A DNA stretch of 64,000 nt from Solirubrobacter soli DSM 22325 (GTDB lineage: Bacteria > Actinomycetota > Thermoleophilia > Solirubrobacterales > Solirubrobacteraceae), in assembly GCF_000423665.1 (NCBI RefSeq), contig NZ_AUIK01000008.1, positions 1 through 64,000 of the forward strand, written 5' to 3'. Below, piece by piece: positions 47,651 to 55,781 of the stretch (the stretch's first letter is position 1; each line of letters opens with the position of its first letter). The translations under genes were made by a program, and so were the position numbers. The notes beneath the pieces are model-generated. The model did no database searches. It was not told the origin of the DNA and saw nothing but the letters and a program-made list of their open reading frames with translations.

Positions 47651-49309
47651 ATGTCTCGCCGCCTCACCCTCGCGTTCCTCGCGCTCCTGCTCGCCGCGCC
47701 CGCCACCGCACAGGCCGGGACCTATCACGTCTACACCTGCGCCGCCGGCGGCAAGGTCTATCCGAACGGCGCGTGGAAGGCCGTGGCGGCATCCGGCGTA
47801 CTGCTGGATTCGAGCTGCGCGGGCAACTTCATCGCGCTGACGGTCCCCGCGGGCGCGCGGATGGCGAACAACACGTCGGCGGCGCTGACGTTCACGACCC
47901 CGCCGGGCACGACGATCGCGGACTTCGCGCTCACCCGGCAGATCGGCTTCACCAACCCCGTCGCCGACGGCACGCACAAGTACTTCCTCTTCTACAGCCT
48001 CGGGCCGACGATCTTCGCCGGGGCGGGCAACTACGCCGACCCGACCCGCAACGCGCTCAACGCCCAGAAGCAGTGGTACGGATACCCCGACGGCAACGTC
48101 GCCGTCGCCAAGAGCGGGGTCTCGCGCGCGAGCTTCCCGGCGCTGGCCGCCTACAAGGGCGACGCGAACACGCTCAGCCTGCGCGTGGGCTGCTTCAACC
48201 GCGGGACGCCCTGCTCGGTCGCCGCCGGCGGCGCGATCAGCCACATCCTCCACGGCTCGGACGTGACGATCAGCGACCCGACGGCGCCGACGGTGACCGT
48301 CGAGGCGTCCGGGCTGCTCGCCGGCGGGGCGCGCAACGGCTCGGACCCGGTGACCGTGACCGCCAGCGACAACTCCGGGATCCGCACGATCGAGTTGATC
48401 GACGTGTCCAACCCGGCGGCACCGGTCCTCGTCGGCGTCGAGGACTACGGCGAGGGCGTGACGGACGCCAAGAAAGCGTGCGACTACAGCCAGCCCGCCC
48501 CGTGCCCGAACCTCACGCGCGAGACGATCCGCGCGACCTCGCTGACGACCGGCACCCGCTCCGTGCTCGTGCGGGTCACCGACGCCGGCGGCAACATCGT
48601 CGACCGCGGCCCGTACCAGGTGTGGAGCGTCACGCCCTCCGACCGCGGCGCGCTCAACGGCTCAGGCGCCACCGACACCGGCACGCTCTCGGTGATCTGG
48701 ACCAAGGGCCTGAGGGCCAACCGGCGCACGCTGGACTACGGCGAGCGGGCCGGCGTCCGCGGGCGGCTGACCAACTCGAGCGGCGCGCCGATCACCGGCG
48801 CCAAGGTGACGCTGCTCAGCCGCGACCTGCGCCAGGGCGCCTCGCTGATCCCGCGCGCGACCTTCACCACCGACGGCGACGGCCGCTTCAGCACGACCGT
48901 GACCGCGTCCGCCTCGCGGCTGCTGCAGTTCGCCTGGCTCTCGCACGCCAACGACATCCGCTTCGGCGCCAACGGCTACCTGACGTTGCAGGCGCGCGCG
49001 GCGTCGACGCTCAGCGTCTCGACCCGCCGCCCGCGGGTCGGCCGCGCACTCACGATCTCCGGCCGCCTGAAGGGCGTGTCGCGCGGCGGCGTGCCGATCG
49101 TCGTCCAGGGGCGACCGAAGGGCTCGCGGCACTACGAGACGTTCGCGGACACGACGACGTCGGCCGGCGGGCGCTTCAAGGTCCGCTACCGGTTCCGCAG
49201 CTCGGCCTCGCGCGGCCACTCGTTCGTCTTCCGCGCCCGCATCCGCCCCGCGGCGAAGTTCCCCTACGAGACGGGCTATAGCTCGACCGCGACCGTGCGC
49301 GTGCGCTAG
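47651..49309 (+). CDS. exported multidomain beta-rich surface protein
   Basis: The 552-residue exported protein has a signal peptide (LAFLALLLAAPATAQA) and an N-terminal lectin-like or jelly-roll region with four or more Cys (HVYTCAAGGKVYPNG, CFNRGTPCS). Ig-like domains follow, including VTVTASDNSGIRTIEL. The C-terminal half has two carboxypeptidase-regulatory-like beta domains (GRLTNSSGAPITGAKVTLLS and RFKVRYRFRSSAS). I recognise the architecture as typical of Thermoleophilia exported proteins but not a function. It shares a CTAG stop palindrome with the convergent gene. Confidence 0.78.
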   Translation: MSRRLTLAFLALLLAAPATAQAGTYHVYTCAAGGKVYPNGAWKAVAASGVLLDSSCAGNFIALTVPAGARMANNTSAALTFTTPPGTTIADFALTRQIGFTNPVADGTHKYFLFYSLGPTIFAGAGNYADPTRNALNAQKQWYGYPDGNVAVAKSGVSRASFPALAAYKGDANTLSLRVGCFNRGTPCSVAAGGAISHILHGSDVTISDPTAPTVTVEASGLLAGGARNGSDPVTVTASDNSGIRTIELIDVSNPAAPVLVGVEDYGEGVTDAKKACDYSQPAPCPNLTRETIRATSLTTGTRSVLVRVTDAGGNIVDRGPYQVWSVTPSDRGALNGSGATDTGTLSVIWTKGLRANRRTLDYGERAGVRGRLTNSSGAPITGAKVTLLSRDLRQGASLIPRATFTTDGDGRFSTTVTASASRLLQFAWLSHANDIRFGANGYLTLQARAASTLSVSTRRPRVGRALTISGRLKGVSRGGVPIVVQGRPKGSRHYETFADTTTSAGGRFKVRYRFRSSASRGHSFVFRARIRPAAKFPYETGYSSTATVRVR

Positions 49310-49797
49310 GCCAGCCAGCGGTTGCTGCTGTACGGCGGCAGCGTGCGGACGAACATCATGATGATCAGCGTCGACCCGAAGTAGCCGTACAGGCTCGCCA
49401 CCGACTCATGCTGGGCGGTCGCGTTCTGGCCGAACGAGAGCAGCGCGAAGACCAGCAGCGCCAGGGCCAGAGCGGTCAGCAGGAGCGGTTTGCGCCGCGA
49501 CGGGCGGAACTCGGTCGTCACCACGCTCGCGATCAGCGTCAGGAACACGATGCCCTCGAGGATCGTGATGATCACCCACGACGCCTGTGCCCCCGGGATC
49601 GTCCCGAGGAAGGTCGCGTCGAACTGCTTGCGCAGGGCGTCGGGGATCTTGAAGTCGCCGTCGATCGCCTTGCTCCAGAAGCCGTAGAACCAGAGCCCGG
49701 AGCTCACCACGTAGACCCCGAGCAAGGCGAACAGGTAGGCGATCTTGCCGAACGGGCCCGCCTCGACCGTCGGGTCATATGACGACTGCGTGCTCAC
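49306..49797 (-). CDS. four-helix membrane protein, function unknown
   Basis: The 163-residue protein has four clear membrane helices: FALLGVYVVSSGLWFYGF, IITILEGIVFLTLIAS, LLLTALALALLVFALLSF and LYGYFGSTLIIMMFV. An extracytoplasmic loop of about 40 residues lies between the first two. The GTG at 49797 has GGAAGGAG 6 bases upstream, which decides against an upstream ATG at 49920. No motif points to a role. Confidence 0.75.
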   Translation of the reverse strand: MSTQSSYDPTVEAGPFGKIAYLFALLGVYVVSSGLWFYGFWSKAIDGDFKIPDALRKQFDATFLGTIPGAQASWVIITILEGIVFLTLIASVVTTEFRPSRRKPLLLTALALALLVFALLSFGQNATAQHESVASLYGYFGSTLIIMMFVRTLPPYSSNRWLA

Positions 49798-49934
49798 GTC
49801 CCGCTCCTTCCGCCGGACTCTCGACCACTCAGGGTTTCGCCATGCGTGGCCCGGATCCTGTGCAGGTTCCGTCGCACTCGGCGCCCGACCCGAATAGTCT
49901 CCCGTCCCGTGCACGGCCACGGGAGGAGAGAGCG

Positions 49935-51914
49935 TTGACGGCGTACTTCGTCACGGGGGCCACCGGGTTCATCGGGCGCCACCTCGTGGAGCGTCTGCTC
50001 GAGCGCGAGGGCGACATCCACGTGCTCGTCCGCGAGGGCTCGCGGGAGCGGCTCGACGCGCTGATCGAACGGTGGGGCGCCGGCGATCGCGTCAAGCCCG
50101 TCGTCGGCGACCTCGGCGAGCACAAGCTCGGCGTCGACCCGGCCTCGCTGCCCCGGATCGACCACTTCTTCCACCTGGCCGCGATCTACGACATGGGCGC
50201 GGACGAGACCCGCAACGCGCTCGCCAACGTCGGCGGCACGCAGAACGCGATCGAGCTCGCGAACGCGCTCGACGTCGGGATGTTCCACCACATGTCCTCG
50301 ATCGCCGTCGCCGGGCTCTTCGACGAGGGCACGTTCACCGAGGACATGTTCGCCGAGGGACAGAAGCTGGCCCACCCGTACCACCGCACGAAGTACGAGT
50401 CCGAGAAGCTCGTCCGCGAGCGCCTGGAGGCACCGGTCCGGATCTACCGCCCGAGCGTCGTCGTCGGCGACAGCCGCACGGGCGAGATGGACAAGATCGA
50501 CGGCCCGTACTACTTCTTCAAGGTCATCCAGAAGGTCCGGCACGCGCTGCCGGAGTGGTTCCCGCTGATCAGCCTCGAGTGGGGCTGGACGAACATCGTC
50601 CCGGTCGACTACGTCGCCGCGGCGGTCGACCACATCGCGCACAAGGGCGAACTCGAGAACAACGTCTTCCACATCGTCGACCCGAAGGGCCAGCGCGTCG
50701 GCGAGGTCCTGAACACGTTCGCCGAGGCCGGGCACGCGCCCAAGGCCGTCATGCGGATCGACCGGCGGGCGACGCAGAACCTGCCGAAGGGCGTGCTCAG
50801 CTTCGCGCTCAAGCTGCCCGCGCTCAAGCAGATCCGCGCGAACATCCTCGCCGACCTCGGCATCCCGGACGAGGTCATCGACTACATCGCGCTCACGTGC
50901 CGCTTCGACGCGCGCGACACCCAGCGGGCGCTGCGCGACTCGGACATCACGCTGCCGCCGCTGGACAGCTACGCGGTCAAGCTCTGGGACTACTACGAGC
51001 GCAAGCTCGACCCGGACCTGTACAAGGACCGCTCCTTCGAGGGCGCGGTCAACGGCAAGACGGTCGTGATCACGGGCGCGTCGAGTGGCATCGGCCGCGC
51101 CGCCGCGCTGAAGGTCGCGGCCGCGGGCGGCATCCCGATCCTGGTCGCGCGGACCAAGGAGAAGCTGGACGAGGTCAAGGCCGAGATCGAGGCCACCGGC
51201 GGCACCGCGTACGTCGCGCCGTGCGACCTGAGCGACTTCGAGGCGATCGACAAGCTCGTCGAGACGCTGCTCGCCGACCACGCCAAGATCGACGTGCTCG
51301 TCAACAACGCGGGCCGCAGCATCCGGCGCTCCGTCGCGCTCAGCTACGACCGCTTCCACGACTACGAGCGCACGGTCCACCTCAACTACCTCTCGCCGGT
51401 GCGCTTGATGCTCGGCCTGCTGCCGCACATGCGCGACCAGGGCGGCGGGCACGTCGTCAACGTGTCGAGCATCGGCGTGCAGACCAATCCGCCGCGCTTC
51501 TCCGCCTACGTCGGGTCCAAGGCCGCGCTGGACGCCTTCACGCGCGTGGTGAGCTCGGAGACGATCGGCGACAACGTGACCTTCACGACGATCCACATGC
51601 CGCTCGTGCGCACCCCGATGATCGCGCCGACGAAGATGTACGACAGCTTCCCGACGATCTCCCCGGAGGAGGCGGCGGACCTCGTGTGCGAGGCGATCCG
51701 CGCCAAGCCGAAGCAGATCAACACCAAGCTCGGGACGTTCGGCGAGGTCGCGTACGCGCTGGCGCCGAAGGCCGTCGACCAGATCCTGCACCTCGCCTAC
51801 AAGGTCTTCCCGGAGTCCACCGCCGCGAAGGGCGGCAAGGCCGACGAGCGCTCGGACAAGGCGTCAGGTGAGGCGACCGCGCTGGCCTATCTGATGAAGG
51901 GCGTGCACTGGTAG
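49935..51914 (+). CDS. alcohol-forming fatty acyl-CoA reductase (two-Rossmann-domain type)
   Basis: The 659-residue enzyme follows the Marinobacter-type fatty acyl-CoA reductase along its whole length. The N-terminal extended SDR domain has GATGFIG (8-14), FHLAAIYDMGADE and HPYHRTKYESEKLV. The C-terminal classical SDR domain has TGASSGIG near 381, NNAGRSIRRSVALSYDRFHD and the Tyr/Lys pair SAYVGSKAALDAF, and the protein ends MKGVHW. It should reduce acyl-CoA through the aldehyde to a fatty alcohol using NADPH, feeding wax-ester or lipid synthesis. The start is TTG at 49935 with GGAGGAGA 5 bases upstream. Confidence 0.9.
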   Translation: MTAYFVTGATGFIGRHLVERLLEREGDIHVLVREGSRERLDALIERWGAGDRVKPVVGDLGEHKLGVDPASLPRIDHFFHLAAIYDMGADETRNALANVGGTQNAIELANALDVGMFHHMSSIAVAGLFDEGTFTEDMFAEGQKLAHPYHRTKYESEKLVRERLEAPVRIYRPSVVVGDSRTGEMDKIDGPYYFFKVIQKVRHALPEWFPLISLEWGWTNIVPVDYVAAAVDHIAHKGELENNVFHIVDPKGQRVGEVLNTFAEAGHAPKAVMRIDRRATQNLPKGVLSFALKLPALKQIRANILADLGIPDEVIDYIALTCRFDARDTQRALRDSDITLPPLDSYAVKLWDYYERKLDPDLYKDRSFEGAVNGKTVVITGASSGIGRAAALKVAAAGGIPILVARTKEKLDEVKAEIEATGGTAYVAPCDLSDFEAIDKLVETLLADHAKIDVLVNNAGRSIRRSVALSYDRFHDYERTVHLNYLSPVRLMLGLLPHMRDQGGGHVVNVSSIGVQTNPPRFSAYVGSKAALDAFTRVVSSETIGDNVTFTTIHMPLVRTPMIAPTKMYDSFPTISPEEAADLVCEAIRAKPKQINTKLGTFGEVAYALAPKAVDQILHLAYKVFPESTAAKGGKADERSDKASGEATALAYLMKGVHW

Positions 51915-51961
51915 TCCTATCGGCGGGAGGACTGCAGGCGGCGTTCGCCGCCGAGGCTGGG

Positions 51962-52753
51962 ATGGCGTGTCACTCGCTCCGGCACCGGGGCGAGGAAGTG
52001 TTGGGCGCGGTACGCGGGCCGGGTGTGCCGGATGTGCCGTGGATCACCGGGATCCCCCTGCTGCATCCGTGGGCGAACCGGCTGGGTGGCATGGGGTACG
52101 GCGACGTCGACCTGACCGGCTCGGGCGACATCTACATCGAGGAGCACGGACTCCCGCTGCACGGCCTGCGGTCCGCCGTGTCGGGCTGGACGGTGTCGCA
52201 CGCGGGTGACAGGAAGTTGGTCGCCGGACGCGAATTCGCCGGCATGCGCGAGTTCCCGTTCGACCACCGCCTCGAGGTCGCGGCGGAGTTGACCGAGACC
52301 TCGCTGACGCTGACCACGACGCTGTCCGCAGGCACGCGGGCGGTGCCGCTGTCGTTCGGCTACCACCCGTTTTTTCAGCTTCCCGGTGTGCCTCGGTCCG
52401 ACTGGGAGATCGCGCTGCCGGTCGCCGACCGGCTGCTGCTCGACGAGAACCTCGTCCCGACCGGCGAGCGCGTCCCGGCCGGCGACCTCGACGGCCCGCT
52501 CGGCGATCGCCTCTTCGACGACGGGTTCACGCTGGATGACCGGGGCGGCCCGTTCGTGCTCCAAGGCGGCGGACGGCGCATTGAGGTGAGGTTTGGGTCC
52601 GGTTACGGCTACGCGCAGATCTTCGCGCCCGCCACCGCGGACGTCATCTGCTTCGAGCCGATGACCGCACCGGCGGACGCGCTTCGCCATTCGCCTGACG
52701 CCGTCGCGCCCGGCGAGACCTTCTCCGCGAGCTTCACGGTGTCCATCACCTGA
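51962..52753 (+). CDS. aldose 1-epimerase family protein
   Basis: The galactose-mutarotase-fold protein interconverts alpha and beta anomers of sugars or modifies a hexose phosphate. Visible motifs are GIPLLHPWANRLGG, the catalytic-type His regions GLPLHGLRS and FGYHPFFQLPG, and CFEPMTAPADALR with the conserved Glu. With the ATG at 51962 it has 263 residues but lacks the first beta strand. In-frame codons before it encode a fitting strand (VVLSAGGLQAAFAAEAG) preceded by CTG at 51908, with GAAGGG upstream and overlap with the reductase stop. A CTG start is therefore possible. Confidence 0.82.
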   Translation: MACHSLRHRGEEVLGAVRGPGVPDVPWITGIPLLHPWANRLGGMGYGDVDLTGSGDIYIEEHGLPLHGLRSAVSGWTVSHAGDRKLVAGREFAGMREFPFDHRLEVAAELTETSLTLTTTLSAGTRAVPLSFGYHPFFQLPGVPRSDWEIALPVADRLLLDENLVPTGERVPAGDLDGPLGDRLFDDGFTLDDRGGPFVLQGGGRRIEVRFGSGYGYAQIFAPATADVICFEPMTAPADALRHSPDAVAPGETFSASFTVSIT

Positions 52754-52769
52754 AAACCTTGAGCGCATG

Positions 52770-52785
52770 GGTAATAACGCTTACC
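52770..52785. promoter_or_regulatory. small inverted repeat upstream of the binding-protein gene
   Basis: GGTAA and TTACC flank six bases in the 209-base gap before the peptide-type binding protein. It could be an operator. The remainder of the gap shows no open frame and no confident promoter; AAGAAAGGA before the ATG at 52963 is the ribosome site. Confidence 0.3.
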
Positions 52786-52962
52786 GATCGGGTTTTCTGC
52801 GGGCGCACCGACCGCGCCCTTACTTACCGGCTAGAGCGCCGACTGCATATCAAACGTCGTACGAATCGCTACCGTCTGGGCTCTTCGGCAGTGGTTTCTC
52901 GGGTCGGCGGGGGCCATCCCTGGGGCACTGCATGCCAGGTTCACTAAGAAAGGACGCACCAC

Positions 52963-54735
52963 ATGCGTAGGTCCGCATGGACCATTGGGGCCACCGTTCT
53001 CGCGGCCCTGTCGCTTGGCGTTGCTGCATGCGGCGGCAGCGACAACACGTCTTCCGGCGGCAACACCAAAACCGACACGGGGACGAATGTTCCCGAGAAG
53101 GCGAAGACCGGCGGCAAGCTGACGGTGCTCTGGACTGGCGACGTCGATCACATCGACTGCGGCCAGACCTACTACCAGATGGGCAATTTCATCTGCAACG
53201 CGACGCAGAAGCAGCTGTACGCCTACAAGCCCAATGACGGCGCGACGATGGTTCCGGACCTCGCCGACGGCGATCCGCAGGTCTCCGACGACGGCAAGAC
53301 CGTCACGGTCAAGATCAAGTCCGGCGTGAAGTACTCGCCGCCGTACCAGGACCACGACGTGACGTCGGCCGACGTCAAGTACGCGATCGAGCGCGGCTTC
53401 TTCAGCTCCGTCGCCGCCGGCTTCACGCAGTCGTACTACGCCGACCTCGAGGGCGCGAAGATCAACTCCAAGCCGGGCACCGAGATCAAGGGCATCGAGA
53501 CGCCTGACGATCAGACGCTCGTCCTGAAGTTCAAGCGCGCCGTCGGCGGCGTGATGGCCTCCGGCGCCCTCGCCTACGGCGCGACCGCTCCGGTCCCGAA
53601 GGCGTACGCCGCGAAGTTCGACGCCAAGACGCCGTCCACCTACGGCGAGAACCAGCTGGCGACCGGCCCGTACATGATCGAGAACGACGCCTCCGGCAAG
53701 GCGATCGGCTACGAGGCGGGCAAGCGCATCCACCTGATCCGCAACCCGAGCTGGGACAAGACCAAGGACTTCAAGCCCGCGTACCTCGACGAGATCGACA
53801 ACCTCGAGGGCAATGACGATCCGGGCGTCGCCTCGCGCCGCATCCTGACCGGCCAGAGCATGGTCAACGGCGACTTCTCGCCGCTGCCCGAGAACCTCAA
53901 GGACGCCGCGACCAACCGCAAGGACCAGCTCAAGCTCGTGCCCTCCGGCGGCGGCCGCTGGATCTCGATGAACACGACGGTCAAGCCGTTCGACGACATC
54001 AACGTCCGCAAGGCCGTCATCGCCGGCTTCGACCGCAACGCGCTGATCCTCACCCGCGGCGGCAAGCTGGTCGGCGATCCCGCCACGCACATCCTCCCGC
54101 CCGGCATGGCCGGCTTCGAGGAGGCCGGCGGCATGGACAGCCCCGTTGACTTCATCTCGAAGGACGGCTCGCCTCTCCCGGACAAATCCGCCGAGTACTT
54201 CAAGGCGGCCGGCTACAAGTCCGGTAAGTACGAGGGCACGGAGAAGATCCTGATGGTCGGCTCCAACGCGGGCGTCGCCGCCAAGACGGCCGAGTCCGCC
54301 AAGGAGCAGCTGGAGAAGATGGGCTTCAACATCCAGATGCGCCTGGTGCAGCAGCAGACGATGTACACGCGCTACTGCAACACGCCGTCCGCCAAGGTCG
54401 CGATCTGCCCGAACGTCGGCTGGCTGAAGGACTTCGCCGACGGTCAGACGATGCTCGATCCGACCTTCAACGGCAAGAACATCCTCGAGCAGGGCAACTC
54501 CAACTGGCCGCAGCTCAACGACCCGACGATCAACAAGGCGATGGACGACGCCGAGCTGCTCCCGAAGGAGCAGCGCCCCGCCGCCTGGGCCGCGATCGAC
54601 AAGCAGGTCACCGCGCAGGCCGGCGTCGTGCCGTGGATCTGGGACAAGCAGCCGCTGATCGAGTCGGCCAACGTCAACGGCGTGGCCTCGATCTCCAACG
54701 CCCAGTGGGAACTGGCTTGGACGTCGCTCAAGTAA
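52963..54735 (+). CDS. ABC transporter substrate-binding lipoprotein, family 5 (peptide/opine type), orphan
   Basis: The 590-residue lipoprotein has signal peptide and lipobox ALSLGVAAC, then an Asn/Thr/Gly-rich linker. The SBP_bac_5 fold follows, with AYKPNDGATMVPDLADG near the start, FKRAVGGVMASGALAYG and INVRKAVIAGFDRNALI. These bind peptides or other bulky solutes for ABC importers. No permease or ATPase genes are adjacent: it lies between an epimerase and a sigma factor, ending at its own terminator. It must use a transporter encoded elsewhere or act as a sensor. Confidence 0.92.
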   Translation: MRRSAWTIGATVLAALSLGVAACGGSDNTSSGGNTKTDTGTNVPEKAKTGGKLTVLWTGDVDHIDCGQTYYQMGNFICNATQKQLYAYKPNDGATMVPDLADGDPQVSDDGKTVTVKIKSGVKYSPPYQDHDVTSADVKYAIERGFFSSVAAGFTQSYYADLEGAKINSKPGTEIKGIETPDDQTLVLKFKRAVGGVMASGALAYGATAPVPKAYAAKFDAKTPSTYGENQLATGPYMIENDASGKAIGYEAGKRIHLIRNPSWDKTKDFKPAYLDEIDNLEGNDDPGVASRRILTGQSMVNGDFSPLPENLKDAATNRKDQLKLVPSGGGRWISMNTTVKPFDDINVRKAVIAGFDRNALILTRGGKLVGDPATHILPPGMAGFEEAGGMDSPVDFISKDGSPLPDKSAEYFKAAGYKSGKYEGTEKILMVGSNAGVAAKTAESAKEQLEKMGFNIQMRLVQQQTMYTRYCNTPSAKVAICPNVGWLKDFADGQTMLDPTFNGKNILEQGNSNWPQLNDPTINKAMDDAELLPKEQRPAAWAAIDKQVTAQAGVVPWIWDKQPLIESANVNGVASISNAQWELAWTSLK

Positions 54736-54764
54736 GCAGAGCGTTCCCGCTCTACGCCTGAAAA

Positions 54765-54796
54765 CAACGGCCCCGCAACGCGGGGCCGTTGTCGTT
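54765..54796 (+). terminator. intrinsic terminator after the binding-protein gene
   Basis: A 12-base perfect stem (CAACGGCCCCGC and GCGGGGCCGTTG) closes a 3-base loop and is followed by a short T-containing stretch (TCGTTT). It lies 30 bases after the stop codon and isolates the binding-protein gene from the sigma factor. Confidence 0.88.
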
Positions 54797-54843
54797 TAAG
54801 CAACGCGTATCTTCACCACAGAATCCCTTGAACCTGGTGGTCG

Positions 54844-55722
54844 ATGCTGCCGGGCATGCCCACCGCTACGCCGCCGATTCCACAGGACGGACGCGAGCTC
54901 GGCGACGGCCTCGGAATCTTCCTCCAGCGCATCGCCCGCACGCGGCTCCTGACCCCCGCCGAGGAGCTCGAACTCGCTCGCCGCATCGAGCGGGGCGATC
55001 TTGAAGCGAAGGACCGCATGATCGAAGCCAATCTGCGCCTCGTCGTGCACCTCGCCAAGCGCTTCCAGCGCGAGGATTCCGGGATGACCCTGCTGGATCT
55101 GATCCAGGAGGGAACGATCGGCCTCGTGCGCGCGGTCGAGAAGTTCGACCACCGGCGCGGGTTCCGGTTCTCCACCTACGCGACCCTCTGGATCCGCCAG
55201 GCGATCGGCCGCGCGATGTCCGAGAAGGGGCGCGCCGTGCGGCTGCCCGTCCATGTGGGCGATCGCGTCCGCAAGCTGCAGGCGGTCGAGCGCCGCCTGG
55301 CGATGGCGCTCGGCGCCATGCCCACCACCGCGGAGCTCGCCGACGCCCTGGAGTGGTCCGAGAACGATGTCGCCGATGTCCGCCGGATCGCGATGGCCCC
55401 CGTATCTCTTGAAGCCCCGGTCGGCGACGCGGGCGACGCCGAGCTCGGTCACCTCCTCGCCGACGAGGGCCCCACGCCCGAGGAATCAGCCGCCGTGTCA
55501 CGCATGCACGCGGACCTCGGGACCGTGCTGGCCGGCCTCGGCGGGCTCGAGCGCCGCGTCCTCGAGCTGCGCTTCGGCCTCGGCGCCGAGGCGCCGCACA
55601 CGCCGGGCCAGGCCGCCCGCGTGCTCGGCATCACCCCGCGCCGCGTGCGCTGCGCCGAGGACCGCGCCCTGCGGCACCTGCGCGCCTCGCCGGCCACCGG
55701 CGCCCTCCGCGACGCCGCGTAG
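54844..55722 (+). CDS. RNA polymerase sigma factor, sigma-70 family (group 2-like)
   Basis: The 292-residue sigma factor has region 1.2 (LLTPAEELELARRIERGD), region 2 with MIEANLRLVVHLAKRF, LLDLIQEGTIGLVRAVEKF and the -10 recognition helix FSTYATLWIRQAIGRAM, region 3 and region 4 (ERRVLELRFGLG, TPRRVRCAEDRALRHL). It lacks the long N-terminal extension of the housekeeping factor, so it fits an alternative group 2 factor. It would direct a stationary-phase or stress regulon; its target promoters cannot be inferred here. Confidence 0.9.
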   Translation: MLPGMPTATPPIPQDGRELGDGLGIFLQRIARTRLLTPAEELELARRIERGDLEAKDRMIEANLRLVVHLAKRFQREDSGMTLLDLIQEGTIGLVRAVEKFDHRRGFRFSTYATLWIRQAIGRAMSEKGRAVRLPVHVGDRVRKLQAVERRLAMALGAMPTTAELADALEWSENDVADVRRIAMAPVSLEAPVGDAGDAELGHLLADEGPTPEESAAVSRMHADLGTVLAGLGGLERRVLELRFGLGAEAPHTPGQAARVLGITPRRVRCAEDRALRHLRASPATGALRDAA

Positions 55723-55723
55723 T

Positions 55724-55774
55724 TAAAGGGGTCAGGCCCCTTTAGGTTTCGCGCCGCCCGGGCCGGGGCGGCGC
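55724..55774. terminator. bidirectional terminator region between sigma factor and ppk
   Basis: Two hairpins lie back to back. TAAAGGGG and CCCCTTTA (55724-55744) could serve both strands because A and T runs flank the stem. GCGCCGCCC and GGGCGGCGC (55751-55774) lie just past the ppk stop on the minus strand. Confidence 0.7.
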
Positions 55775-55781
55775 CCGCCTC

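Noticed and set aside
54865..55722. Housekeeping sigma factor call
   Set aside because: The long acidic N-terminal region of the primary factor is missing, so only a group 2-like call is supported.
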